From: Actinomycetes bacterium
GTDB taxonomy: Bacteria > Actinomycetota > Actinomycetes > Actinomycetales > Cellulomonadaceae
Assembly: GCA_023401045.1 (NCBI GenBank)
Contig: JAEXEM010000045.1
Location: 1 to 13,301, forward strand
DNA length: 13,301 nucleotides
Direction: 5' to 3'
The notes under the pieces were generated by a model, which saw nothing but the letters and a program-made list of their open reading frames with translations, searched no databases and was not told where the DNA came from. A program made the position numbers and the translations under genes. Shown here piece after piece: positions 7,261-13,301 of the stretch. How positions within the stretch are numbered: position 1 is the stretch's first letter; each line of letters opens with the position of its first letter.

Positions 7261-7929
7261 GTGCTCGAGCAGTGGGCACTCGACCTGGCGGCGTCGCCGT
7301 GGGTCTTCGCGGTGCTGTTCGGGTTCGCGACGGTCGACGGCTTCTTCCCGCCGATCCCCAGCGAGTCCGTCGTCATCGCCCTCGCCTCCATGTCGGTGTC
7401 CACCGGCACCCCCGAGCTGTGGGCCGTCCCCGTGGTCGCGGCGCTCGGGGCCTTCACGGGCGACCAGATCGCCTACCAGGTCGGCACGATGGTCCCGGTG
7501 CGCAGGCTGCGGCTGTTCCAGGGGCGGCGCCGGCAGGCCGTCCTCGACTGGGCGGAGCACGCGCTGCTCACCCGCGGGGCCGCGTTCATCATCGGTGCCC
7601 GCTACATCCCCGTCGGCCGGGTCGCCGTCAACATGACGGCGGGCGCGCTCGGGTACCGTCGTCGCCGCTTCGTCCTCGTGTCCGCGATCGCGGCGGTGAC
7701 GTGGGGGCTGTACTCGACGGCCATCGGCGTCGGGGCCGGGCACCTCTTCTCGCACTCGTCGCCCATGCTCGGCGTCGTCGTCGGCGTCGTCGGGGGCATC
7801 GTCATCGGGCTGATCGTCGACTGGGCGCTGCGGCGCTGGGTCCGGATCGGCCCCGAGGCCGAGGCCGACCCGCCGCCGGCGCCCGCCGTCGAGCGTCCGC
7901 TCGGACGGGGCGAGGGCACGGCCGCCTGA
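7261..7929 (+). CDS. DedA family integral membrane protein (VTT domain)
   Basis: A 222-residue membrane protein. DedA proteins are linked to membrane homeostasis, and some members flip lipids such as undecaprenyl phosphate or phosphatidylethanolamine; the substrate of this one is unknown. Features are FPPIPSE with acidic Glu35 in a re-entrant segment, and GARYIPVGRV (112-121) with the conserved Arg114 and Arg120, followed by the NMTAGALGYRRRRF pattern. Hydrophobic segments are near 13-33, 50-75, 105-130, 140-165 and 170-195. A Pro/Glu-rich, probably cytoplasmic tail follows. GTG start at 7261 with GGAGGGAGG about 5 bases upstream. It has its own promoter-like sequence and is likely a single-gene unit. 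Confidence 0.92.
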   Translation: MLEQWALDLAASPWVFAVLFGFATVDGFFPPIPSESVVIALASMSVSTGTPELWAVPVVAALGAFTGDQIAYQVGTMVPVRRLRLFQGRRRQAVLDWAEHALLTRGAAFIIGARYIPVGRVAVNMTAGALGYRRRRFVLVSAIAAVTWGLYSTAIGVGAGHLFSHSSPMLGVVVGVVGGIVIGLIVDWALRRWVRIGPEAEADPPPAPAVERPLGRGEGTAA

Positions 7930-7933
7930 GGCG

Positions 7934-7957
7934 CGGCCGGGCGGCGGTCGCCCGCCG
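7934..7957 (+). terminator. Possible terminator after the DedA gene
   Basis: CGGGCG (7938-7943) pairs with CGCCCG (7949-7954) around a 5-base loop, and three more outer pairs form after one bulged C. There is no T tract. The position 4 bases past the stop suits a terminator. Confidence 0.35.
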
Positions 7958-7964
7958 GGCAGTC

Positions 7965-7987
7965 GAGGTCACGATGACCTCACGATG
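7965..7987. repeat. Interrupted palindrome with overlapping direct repeat
   Basis: GAGGTCA-CGA-TGACCTC (7965-7981) is a perfect 7-3-7 inverted repeat. TCACGATG also occurs twice, at 7969-7976 and 7980-7987, one helical turn apart (11 bases). The form is typical of a dimeric regulator site. It lies 67 bases before the putative -10 of the lipoprotein gene. No regulator can be named. Confidence 0.4.
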
Positions 7988-8051
7988 CAGGCCGTGTGAC
8001 AACGATCCGGTATCGGCACCTCGACCGACGGCGACGCCGCGGCGGCCGCGA

Positions 8052-8061
8052 CCTAGGCTCG
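8052..8061 (+). promoter_or_regulatory. Probable -10 region of the lipoprotein gene (CCTAGGCTCG)
   Basis: TAGGCT (8054-8059) resembles the -10 elements of glmM and the DedA gene. Transcription would begin near 8066, giving a leader of about 94 bases. No -35 is recognisable. Confidence 0.4.
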
Positions 8062-8065
8062 CTGC

Positions 8066-8087
8066 AGGACGACGTCGACGTCGTCCT
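8066..8087. repeat. 22-bp perfect palindrome at the predicted start of the lipoprotein mRNA
   Basis: The 22 bases read AGGACGACGTC followed directly by its exact reverse complement, with no spacer. It begins at the position predicted as +1. A second inverted repeat, CGGCCC-TCC-GGGCCG (8100-8114), follows in the same leader. It could be an operator overlapping the transcription start, but the GACGTC units are also common in this genome's coding bias. Confidence 0.45.
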
Positions 8088-8159
8088 CCCCGTGCGCACC
8101 GGCCCTCCGGGCCGTGTGAGCGTGCGCCCGGGGACGGACGCCACGACGGGAGGACGAGG

Positions 8160-8723
8160 GTGCGGCTACGGGCGGGTGCAGCGGTCGCGTCGCTGCTCGG
8201 GCTCGTCCTCGCCGGGTGCGCGGGCACCGGGACGTCCGCACCGTCGCCGCCGCTCTCCACCGCGGCGGTGCGCTCCGGTGCGAGCTGCCTCAACCCCGAG
8301 GTCCTCGACGCCCTCGGTCTCGAGCTCGACGAGTCGCTGCGCACGCCCGGAGCGGGGACGCCGGCCGCCCGCGGGCTGCCGCCCGACCGCTTCGTCGCCG
8401 ACACCGTCCTCGTCTGCGACCGCGGCGAGACGCTGCGGGACTCCGCCGGCACGTGGTGGTCGGTGACGGCGACCCGGCTCGAGGGCGACGTCGAGACGGT
8501 CGTCGCGGCGGCCGCCTCCGGCTCGTCCGGTGCCTGCGGCTCCGTCGTCCCCCAGGTGTGGCTCGTCGACGCGATGGGCGAGGCGGTGCTCCTGCCACGC
8601 GGCACGACGTGCCCGGCCGACGGGCCCGTGGGGACGGCGCTCGCCGAGCTCGACGTCGTCGACCGCACGGAGCACCCCGTCGCGCTCACCCATCGCGCGC
8701 CGGCACCGGGTCCCTCCGCCTGA
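8160..8723 (+). CDS. Predicted small lipoprotein of unknown function
   Basis: A 187-residue predicted secreted lipoprotein. The N-terminus has Arg2 and Arg4, a hydrophobic stretch to residue 18, and the lipobox VLAG-C with Cys20 as the lipid-carrying residue. A Ser/Thr/Pro-rich linker follows (21-40). The mature domain (44-175) holds four cysteines (44, 87, 127, 152), possibly two disulfides, and tryptophans near 100-101 and 135. I do not recognise the family. GTG start at 8160, with strong ribosome site GGGAGGA (8148-8154) 5 bases upstream. It stands alone between the DedA gene and the convergent coaA. Its anchoring on the outer face of the membrane is inferred from the lipobox only. Confidence 0.82.
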   Translation: MRLRAGAAVASLLGLVLAGCAGTGTSAPSPPLSTAAVRSGASCLNPEVLDALGLELDESLRTPGAGTPAARGLPPDRFVADTVLVCDRGETLRDSAGTWWSVTATRLEGDVETVVAAAASGSSGACGSVVPQVWLVDAMGEAVLLPRGTTCPADGPVGTALAELDVVDRTEHPVALTHRAPAPGPSA

Positions 8724-8736
8724 GCCGCCGCCTCAG
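8720..8736. terminator. Inverted repeat spanning the facing stops of the lipoprotein gene and coaA
   Basis: CTGAG (8720-8724) and CTCAG (8732-8736) are reverse complements 7 bases apart. One arm carries the lipoprotein TGA and the other carries the coaA TGA. A 5-bp stem is weak for a bidirectional terminator. Confidence 0.25.
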
Positions 8737-9698
8737 ATCTTGCGCAGCCGGACCCGCTGCACCGAGTGGTCGGCGCCCTTGGTGAGCACGAGCGTGGCGC
8801 GGCTGCGGGTCGGCAGGATGTTCTGCTCGAGGTTGGGCGCGTTGATCGTGTCCCAGATGCTCTCCGCCCGGTCGACGGCCTCGTCGTCCGTGAGCGAGGC
8901 GTACCGGTGGAAGTACGACTCGGGCCGCGCGAACGCCGTCCGGCGCAACGAGAGGAACCGGTCGACGTACCACTGCTTGACGTCGCTCGTGCGTGCGTCG
9001 ACGTAGATGGAGAAGTCGAAGAAGTCGCTGAGGGCGAGGTTCGACGTGCCCTCGAGCGTCGGGCGCGCGGGCTGCAGCACGTTGAGGCCCTCGACGATGA
9101 GGACGTCCGGCTGGCGCACGACGACCTCCGCGCCCGGCACGATGTCGTAGGTGAGGTGGTCGTAGACCGGCACCCGCACCTCGGGCCGCCCGGCCTTGAC
9201 CTTCGACACGAAGCGCAGCAGCGCCCGGCGGTCGTACGACTCCGGGAAGCCCTTGCGCTGGAGCAGGCCGCGCCGCTCCAGCTCGGCGTTCGGGTGGAGG
9301 AAGCCGTCGGTCGTCACGAGCTCGACGCGCGGCGTCGCGGGCCAGCGCGCGATGAGCTCGCGCAGCAGGCGGGCGGTCGTCGACTTGCCGACGGCGACCG
9401 ACCCGGCCACGCCGATGACGAAGGGCGTGCGGCCGACGTCCTCGCGCAGGAACGTGCTCGTCGCGCCGTGCAGACCACGCGTCGCCTGGATGTAGAGGTC
9501 GACGAGGCGTGACAGCGGACGGTAGATGGCGTCGACCTCGGCCAGGTCGATGGGGTCGCCGAGACCGCGCAGGCGCTCGACGTCGGCGTCGGTGAGCGGC
9601 AGCGGCGTCGACGCGGACAGCCGTGTCCACGCCTCCCGGTCGAGGTCGACGTACGGAGTGGCGGGGACCAGGGACGGCACCCGACGATTCTTCACCAT
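8733..9698 (-). CDS. coaA: Pantothenate kinase, type I (CoaA)
   Basis: CoaA phosphorylates pantothenate, the first committed step of coenzyme A synthesis. The 321-residue protein matches the bacterial type-I enzyme throughout: SPYV-like [11 protein letters not shown] at the start, P-loop [12 protein letters not shown] (96-107), [77 protein letters not shown], and a closing [12 protein letters not shown]. The ATG at 9696-9698 is preferred because it lies shortly before the homologous region. The frame runs open to 9779, but that extension would overlap the glmS start and has no family match. No clear SD precedes the ATG. It is divergent from glmS with a 79-bp gap. The Mycobacterium tuberculosis enzyme is similar in size and motifs. 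Confidence 0.97.
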   Translation of the reverse strand: MVKNRRVPSLVPATPYVDLDREAWTRLSASTPLPLTDADVERLRGLGDPIDLAEVDAIYRPLSRLVDLYIQATRGLHGATSTFLREDVGRTPFVIGVAGSVAVGKSTTARLLRELIARWPATPRVELVTTDGFLHPNAELERRGLLQRKGFPESYDRRALLRFVSKVKAGRPEVRVPVYDHLTYDIVPGAEVVVRQPDVLIVEGLNVLQPARPTLEGTSNLALSDFFDFSIYVDARTSDVKQWYVDRFLSLRRTAFARPESYFHRYASLTDDEAVDRAESIWDTINAPNLEQNILPTRSRATLVLTKGADHSVQRVRLRKI

Positions 9699-9714
9699 CG
9701 GACCGTGAGGTCCG
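9699..9714. promoter_or_regulatory. Inverted repeat directly before the coaA start
   Basis: CGGACC-GTGA-GGTCCG is a perfect 6-bp inverted repeat adjoining the coaA ATG, inside the shared coaA/glmS control region. It could be an operator or a hairpin masking the coaA start. No coaA promoter could be assigned with confidence. Confidence 0.3.
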
Positions 9715-9764
9715 CGCACCGGCCGAGCGGGTCGTGCACGGGCCGGTGCTGCGCGGTGGGCCGT

Positions 9765-9770
9765 TAGGAT
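9765..9770 (+). promoter_or_regulatory. -10 element of glmS (TAGGAT), probably leaderless
   Basis: TAGGAT is a very good TANNNT match. It ends 7 bases before the glmS ATG at 9778, so transcription should begin at or next to the A of the ATG. There is no SD sequence in the 20 bases before the start. The -35 region shows no match. Confidence 0.6.
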
Positions 9771-9777
9771 CGAGCCC

Positions 9778-11634
9778 ATGTGCGGAATCGTGGGGTACGT
9801 CGGGGGCGCACCGGCGAGCGGACGCCCTCTGGAGGTCGTCCTCGAAGGGCTGCGACGGCTGGAGTACCGGGGCTACGACTCCGCCGGGGTGGCGCTCGTC
9901 GCTCCCGCCGGTGAGCTCGTCACCGCGAAGAAGGCCGGCAAGCTGGCGAACCTCGTCGAGGAGCTCGACCTGCGCCCGCTGCCGCCGGCCACCGCGGCGA
10001 TCGGCCACACCCGCTGGGCGACGCACGGTGCACCCAACGACCTCAACGCCCACCCGCACGTCTCCGGGGGCGTCGCGGTCATCCACAACGGGATCGTCGA
10101 GAACTTCGCCGTCCTCAAGGCCGAGCTGCTGGCCCGTGGGGTGGAGTTCACCTCCGAGACCGACACCGAGGTGGTCGCGCACCTCGTCGCCGCCGAGTAC
10201 GAGACGACGAAGGACCTCACGGTCGCGCTCACCACGGTGTGCCGCCGGCTCGAGGGCACCTTCACGCTGCTCGCGGTCCACGCCGACTCGCCCGACACGG
10301 TCGTCGGCGCGCGGCACGACTCCCCGCTCGTCGTCGGGCTGGGGGAGGGCGAGAACTTCCTCGGCTCCGACGTCGCCGCGTTCATCGCGTACACCCGTGA
10401 GGCCCTCGAGCTCGGCCAGGACCAGGTCGTGACGATCACCCCGACGAGCGTCACCGTCACGGACCTCGACGGGAACCCCGCCGACGCCACGCCGTTCACG
10501 GTCGACTGGGACGCCGCCGCCGCCGAGAAGGGCGGCTACCGGACGTTCATGGACAAGGAGATCCACGACCAGCCGCACGCCGTCGCGGACACGCTCATGG
10601 GCCGTCTCGACACGACCGGCAGGCTCGTGCTCGACGAGATGCGCATCGACGAGTCCGTGCTGCGGTCGGTCGACAAGATCGTCGTCGTCGCGTGCGGCAC
10701 CGCCGCCTACGCCGGGCACGTCGCGAAGTACGCCATCGAGCACTGGTGCCGGATCCCGGTCGAGGTCGAGCTCGCGCACGAGTTCCGGTACCGCGACCCG
10801 GTCGTCGACGAGCGCACCCTCGTCGTCGCCGTCTCGCAGTCGGGCGAGACGATGGACACGCTCATGGCCGTGCGGCACGCGCGCGAGCAGGGCGCCCAGA
10901 CGCTGGCCATCGTCAACACGCACGGCTCGACGATCCCGCGGGAGTCCGACGCCGTGCTCTACACGCACGCCGGCCCGGAGATCGCGGTGGCCTCGACGAA
11001 GGCCTTCCTCGCGCAGATCACGGCCGCCTACCTGCTCGGGCTGTACCTCGCCCAGCTGCGGGGCAACAAGTTCCCCGACGAGATCGCCGAGACGCTGCGC
11101 GAGCTGCGGGCGATGCCGGACAAGATCCAGGAGGTGCTCGACCGTGCGGGCCGGGTGCGCGAGATCGCGCGCTGGATGGCCGACACGCAGTCGGTGCTCT
11201 TCCTCGGCCGGCACGTCGGCTACCCCGTCGCGCTCGAAGGGGCCCTCAAGCTCAAGGAGCTCGCGTACATCCACGCCGAGGGCTTCGCCGCCGGTGAGCT
11301 CAAGCACGGGCCGATCGCGCTCATCGAGCCCGGTCAGCCGGTGTTCGTCGTCGTGCCGTCCCCGCGCGGCCGGCACTCGCTGCACTCCAAGGTCGTCTCG
11401 AACATCCAGGAGATCCGCGCGCGCGGGGCCCGGACCATCGTCATCGCCGAGGACGGCGACGACGACGTGCTGCCCTACGCGGACGAGGTCTTCTTCGTCC
11501 CGCAGTCGCCGACGCTGCTCGCCCCGCTGCTCGCGGTCGTGCCGCTGCAGATCTTCGCGTGCGAGCTGGCGACGGCCAAGGGGCTCGACGTCGACCAGCC
11601 GCGCAACCTCGCCAAGTCCGTCACCGTCGAGTGA
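9778..11634 (+). CDS. glmS: Glucosamine-6-phosphate synthase (isomerizing) GlmS
   Basis: GlmS makes glucosamine-6-P from fructose-6-P and glutamine, the entry step of amino-sugar synthesis. The 618-residue protein has the usual length. The N-terminal amidotransferase domain begins [10 protein letters not shown], so Cys2 is the nucleophile once Met is removed, and includes [20 protein letters not shown] and HNGIVENF. A linker region [13 protein letters not shown] follows, then two SIS sugar-isomerase domains: CGTAAYAG (306-313), SQSGET (353-358) and ASTKAF in the first, [19 protein letters not shown] and [17 protein letters not shown] in the second. It ends with the conserved [13 protein letters not shown]. 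All catalytic parts appear intact. It is divergent from coaA and followed after 19 bases by acpS. The upstream region has no room for a glmS ribozyme, and control may be at the leaderless promoter. Confidence 0.98.
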   Translation: MCGIVGYVGGAPASGRPLEVVLEGLRRLEYRGYDSAGVALVAPAGELVTAKKAGKLANLVEELDLRPLPPATAAIGHTRWATHGAPNDLNAHPHVSGGVAVIHNGIVENFAVLKAELLARGVEFTSETDTEVVAHLVAAEYETTKDLTVALTTVCRRLEGTFTLLAVHADSPDTVVGARHDSPLVVGLGEGENFLGSDVAAFIAYTREALELGQDQVVTITPTSVTVTDLDGNPADATPFTVDWDAAAAEKGGYRTFMDKEIHDQPHAVADTLMGRLDTTGRLVLDEMRIDESVLRSVDKIVVVACGTAAYAGHVAKYAIEHWCRIPVEVELAHEFRYRDPVVDERTLVVAVSQSGETMDTLMAVRHAREQGAQTLAIVNTHGSTIPRESDAVLYTHAGPEIAVASTKAFLAQITAAYLLGLYLAQLRGNKFPDEIAETLRELRAMPDKIQEVLDRAGRVREIARWMADTQSVLFLGRHVGYPVALEGALKLKELAYIHAEGFAAGELKHGPIALIEPGQPVFVVVPSPRGRHSLHSKVVSNIQEIRARGARTIVIAEDGDDDVLPYADEVFFVPQSPTLLAPLLAVVPLQIFACELATAKGLDVDQPRNLAKSVTVE

Positions 11635-11653
11635 CGCGGCCGGCGGTGCGGCC

Positions 11654-12010
11654 GTGATCGTCGGCGTCGGCATCGACGTCGTCGACGTCGCGCGGTTCGT
11701 CGCGACGCTCGAGCGTGCGCCGGGGCTGCGGGAGCGGCTGTTCACACCGGACGAGCGCGACCTCCCGCCGGCCTCGCTCGCGGCGCGGTTCGCCGCGAAG
11801 GAGGCGATCGCCAAGGCGCTCGGCGCGCCGGCGGGGATGCGCTGGCAGGACGCGACGGTGCGCCGTGTCCCCGGCACCCAGCCCGTCGTCGAGGTGACCG
11901 GGACGGTGCAGGCCCGCGCCGACGAGCTCGGCGTCGCGCGGTTCCACCTGTCGATCTCGCACGACGCGGGGATCGCCTCGGCGGTCGTCGTCGCCGAGCG
12001 TGACGTCTGA
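11654..12010 (+). CDS. acpS: Holo-[acyl-carrier-protein] synthase AcpS
   Basis: AcpS transfers the 4'-phosphopantetheine arm of CoA onto the serine of acyl carrier protein, activating it for fatty-acid synthesis. The 118-residue size fits the family. The conserved motifs are [16 protein letters not shown] at the start, with Mg ligand Asp8, and [13 protein letters not shown] (45-57), with Mg ligand Glu50, then HLSISHD near the C-terminus. GTG start at 11654, chosen because the family begins at this point; no strong ribosome site is seen, and the 19-base gap after glmS suggests cotranscription and possibly coupling. In many actinobacteria acpS is followed by nnr and alr; here an oppositely oriented oxidoreductase gene lies between acpS and nnr. 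Confidence 0.97.
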   Translation: MIVGVGIDVVDVARFVATLERAPGLRERLFTPDERDLPPASLAARFAAKEAIAKALGAPAGMRWQDATVRRVPGTQPVVEVTGTVQARADELGVARFHLSISHDAGIASAVVVAERDV

Positions 12011-12033
12011 CGGCTCGACGCCGCGCGTCGGCA

Positions 12034-12084
12034 CGTCACGTCGTCGGCCCGTCACGTCGGCCGGCGATGTCGGCCCGTGACGGG
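12034..12084 (+). repeat. Short direct and inverted repeats after acpS
   Basis: CGTCACGTCG occurs at 12034-12043 and 12050-12059; GTCGGCCCGT occurs at 12043-12052 and 12069-12078. CCCGTCAC (12048-12055) also pairs with GTGACGGG (12077-12084), enclosing GGCCG/CGGCC (12059-12063 with 12071-12075). The nested hairpin could be an extra acpS terminator. Confidence 0.4.
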
Positions 12085-12105
12085 GCGCGACCGGGTGCGG
12101 CAGCA

Positions 12106-12150
12106 CCGCCCCTCGCCCGCGGCGTGCGACCGCGTGCGGGCGAGGGGCGG
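12106..12150. terminator. Bidirectional terminator between acpS and the LLM gene
   Basis: A perfect 15-bp inverted repeat, CCGCCCCTCGCCCGC (12106-12120) with GCGGGCGAGGGGCGG (12136-12150), has a 15-base loop. It lies between two convergent genes, 8 bases past the LLM stop, and lacks T tracts on either side. It is well placed to end both transcripts. Confidence 0.8.
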
Positions 12151-12158
12151 CGCCGACG

Positions 12159-13145
12159 TCAGCGCAGGTGCGGGACGACCTCGTTCGCGAACAGCTCGAT
12201 GCCGGAGCGGTCGTACGCCGCCTCGGGGAAGTACGTGATCGCGTAGGTCATGCCGAGGCCCTCGAGCTCACGGAGCTTCTCGACGATCTGCTCCGGGGTC
12301 CCGACGAGCGGGCCGCGGCGCAGCTGCTCGGCCTCGTGCGCGGCCTTCTCCGGCACGGTGAGCGAGTAGTGCTCCTCGGCCCAGGCGATGCGGTCGTCCA
12401 CCTCGGCCTGGGTCGCGCCGATGACGACGTTGTAGTTGGCCGAGCGCGTGATCTCGTCGAAGTTCCGGCCGATCGCCTCGCAGTGCTCGCGCAGCACGTT
12501 CGACTTGTGCGTGAAGCCCTCGGGCGAGCCGTCGAAGTTCGTGTACTGCGCGTGCTCGGCCGCGATGCGCAGCGTCTTGCGCTCACCACCGCCGGCGATC
12601 CACAGCGGCGGCCCGTCGACCTGCAGCGGCAGCGGGGACAGCTGCGCACCGGCGACCTGGTAGTGCTCGCCGTCGAGCGTCGCGGTGCCGTTGGTCCACA
12701 TCTGCTTCATGATCTGGACGCCCTCGTCGAGCATCTTGAGGCGCGTGCCCGCGGACGGGAAGCCGTAGCCGTAGGCGAGCCACTCGTGCTCGTACCAGCC
12801 GGCGCCGATGCCCATCTCGACGCGACCGCCGGACACGACGTCCGCGGTCGTCGCGACCTTCGCGAGGTAGGCGGGGTTGCGGTACGCCATGCACGTGCAC
12901 ATCTGGCCGAGCCGGACGCGCCGCGTCGACGCGGCGTAGGCGTTGATGAGGCTCCATGCCTCGTGCGTCGCCTCGCCGTTGGGTGACGGGACGGCGTGGA
13001 AGTGGTCGTAGACCCAGATCGACTCGAAGGCGTCACCGTCGTCGGCCCACGACGCCAGACCGTGCATGACCTTCCAGTGGTCGCGGGGGTCGATGCCGGT
13101 GAGGTCCTGCCGCCAGCCCTGGGGGATGAAGAGTCCGAAGCGCAT
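12159..13145 (-). CDS. LLM-class oxidoreductase, probably F420-dependent
   Basis: A 328-residue luciferase-like TIM-barrel oxidoreductase. Features are MRFGLFIPQGW at the start, VYDHFH (45-50), the block ADVVSGGRVEMGIGAGWYEHEW (given here as 101-122), LWIAGGGERKTLRIAAE, and the closing GTPEQIVEKLRELEGLGM. The GIGAGWYEHEW pattern is typical of F420-dependent members in actinobacteria, but flavin use cannot be excluded from sequence. The substrate is unknown. ATG at 13143-13145; GAGG abuts the ATG with no spacing, so it cannot act as a normal ribosome site, and the mRNA is probably leaderless. The gene faces acpS and is divergent from nnr, breaking the usual acpS-nnr adjacency, which suggests an insertion or rearrangement in this lineage. 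Confidence 0.92.
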   Translation of the reverse strand: MRFGLFIPQGWRQDLTGIDPRDHWKVMHGLASWADDGDAFESIWVYDHFHAVPSPNGEATHEAWSLINAYAASTRRVRLGQMCTCMAYRNPAYLAKVATTADVVSGGRVEMGIGAGWYEHEWLAYGYGFPSAGTRLKMLDEGVQIMKQMWTNGTATLDGEHYQVAGAQLSPLPLQVDGPPLWIAGGGERKTLRIAAEHAQYTNFDGSPEGFTHKSNVLREHCEAIGRNFDEITRSANYNVVIGATQAEVDDRIAWAEEHYSLTVPEKAAHEAEQLRRGPLVGTPEQIVEKLRELEGLGMTYAITYFPEAAYDRSGIELFANEVVPHLR

Positions 13146-13151
13146 CCTCGC

Positions 13152-13157
13152 AGGCTA
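13152..13157 (-). promoter_or_regulatory. -10 element of the LLM gene (TAGCCT), leaderless
   Basis: On the minus strand TAGCCT ends 6 bases before the ATG, placing the transcription start at the start codon. No -35 match is seen. Confidence 0.5.
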
Positions 13158-13187
13158 CAGAAGGTCGCACCCGACCTGCGCGGGGGC

Positions 13188-13193
13188 CAGGAT
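13188..13193 (+). promoter_or_regulatory. Possible -10 element of nnr (CAGGAT), leaderless
   Basis: CAGGAT ends 6 bases before the nnr GTG at 13200. The spacing fits a leaderless start and there is no SD sequence. The first base departs from TANNNT. Confidence 0.4.
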
Positions 13194-13199
13194 GGGCAC

Positions 13200-13301
13200 G
13201 TGCTGCTCTCGTGGGACGCCGCCGCCGTGCGCGCGGCCGAGGAACCTCTGCTGGCCGCCGGCGAGCCGCTCATGGCGCGCGCGTCGTGGGCGCTCGCGGC
13301 C
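13200..13301 (+). CDS. nnr: NAD(P)H-hydrate repair enzyme Nnr, N-terminal fragment
   Basis: Only the first 34 codons are inside the window. The translation begins MLLSWDAAAVRAAEEPLLAA and continues GEPLMARASWALA, which is the N-terminal helix pattern (VRAAE-x-LL ... LM-RA--ALA) of the NAD(P)H-hydrate epimerase domain. In actinobacteria this domain is usually fused to the ADP-dependent dehydratase; the fusion cannot be seen here. The enzyme repairs hydrated NADH and NADPH. The usual actinobacterial order glmS-acpS-nnr-alr supports the call. GTG start with no SD sequence; a -10-like CAGGAT lies 6 bases upstream. Confidence 0.78.
   Translation, partial: MLLSWDAAAVRAAEEPLLAAGEPLMARASWALAA

Noticed and set aside
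9699..9777. glmS ribozyme or other riboswitch upstream of glmS
   Set aside because: The gap is 79 bases shared with a divergent gene, and the likely transcription start is at the ATG, so no leader exists.
9699..9779. CoaA start further upstream, overlapping the glmS start
   Set aside because: The extra 27 residues are Ala/Arg/Pro-rich and match nothing in the family, and they would place coaA translation over the glmS promoter.
9778..12039. Very long minus-strand frame opposite glmS and acpS
   Set aside because: It is antisense to two intact conserved genes, with composition typical of a high-GC shadow frame.
1..13301. CRISPR arrays, tRNA/rRNA genes, insertion sequences, prophage or defence systems
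   Set aside because: Both strands were read by eye; no regularly spaced repeats, tRNA-like T-loop/CCA patterns, transposase motifs or defence-type domains were seen.

Overview
This window is a GC-rich actinobacterial chromosome segment. Coding regions end almost every codon in G or C, GTG starts are common, and gene order matches the Actinomycetota core. The order truA ... rplM-rpsI-glmM ... coaA<>glmS-acpS ... nnr suggests a Micrococcales member of the Cellulomonas type, but genus cannot be settled by eye. I see no tRNA, rRNA, CRISPR array, IS element, prophage or transferred island. Thirteen genes are supported; the first (truA) and the last (nnr) are cut by the window edges.

Layout. 1-572: 3' part of truA. 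587-1021 (minus): small acidic DUF5709-type protein, convergent with truA. 1139-2812: twin-ATPase ABC-F protein, divergent from the DUF5709 gene. 2813-3131: G-rich spacer, a strong promoter and a structured leader. 3132-4108: rplM-rpsI operon, closed by a strong terminator. 4335-7170: glmM, def and a class-I glutamine amidotransferase, closely spaced as an operon. 7261-7929: DedA membrane protein. 8160-8723: small predicted lipoprotein of unknown function, behind a leader rich in palindromes. 8733-9698 (minus): coaA. 9778-12010: glmS-acpS. 12159-13145 (minus): LLM-class (F420-type) oxidoreductase. 13200-end: start of nnr (NAD(P)H-hydrate repair).

How the genes work together. TruA, L13 and S9 serve translation, and def trims N-termini of new proteins. 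GlmS makes glucosamine-6-P and GlmM converts it to glucosamine-1-P, so two steps of UDP-GlcNAc (peptidoglycan) supply lie in one window. CoaA starts CoA synthesis, and AcpS moves the CoA phosphopantetheine arm onto acyl carrier protein. The less conserved parts are the DUF5709/ABC-F pair, the amidotransferase, the DedA and lipoprotein genes, and the LLM oxidoreductase inserted between acpS and nnr.

No clearly new biological system was found. The points most worth a second look are non-coding: the rplM leader fold, interleaved divergent promoters that look leaderless (LLM/nnr), a probable leaderless glmS, and a 22-bp perfect palindrome at the predicted transcription start of the lipoprotein gene. 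Promoters, terminators and hairpins were found by eye without folding software.
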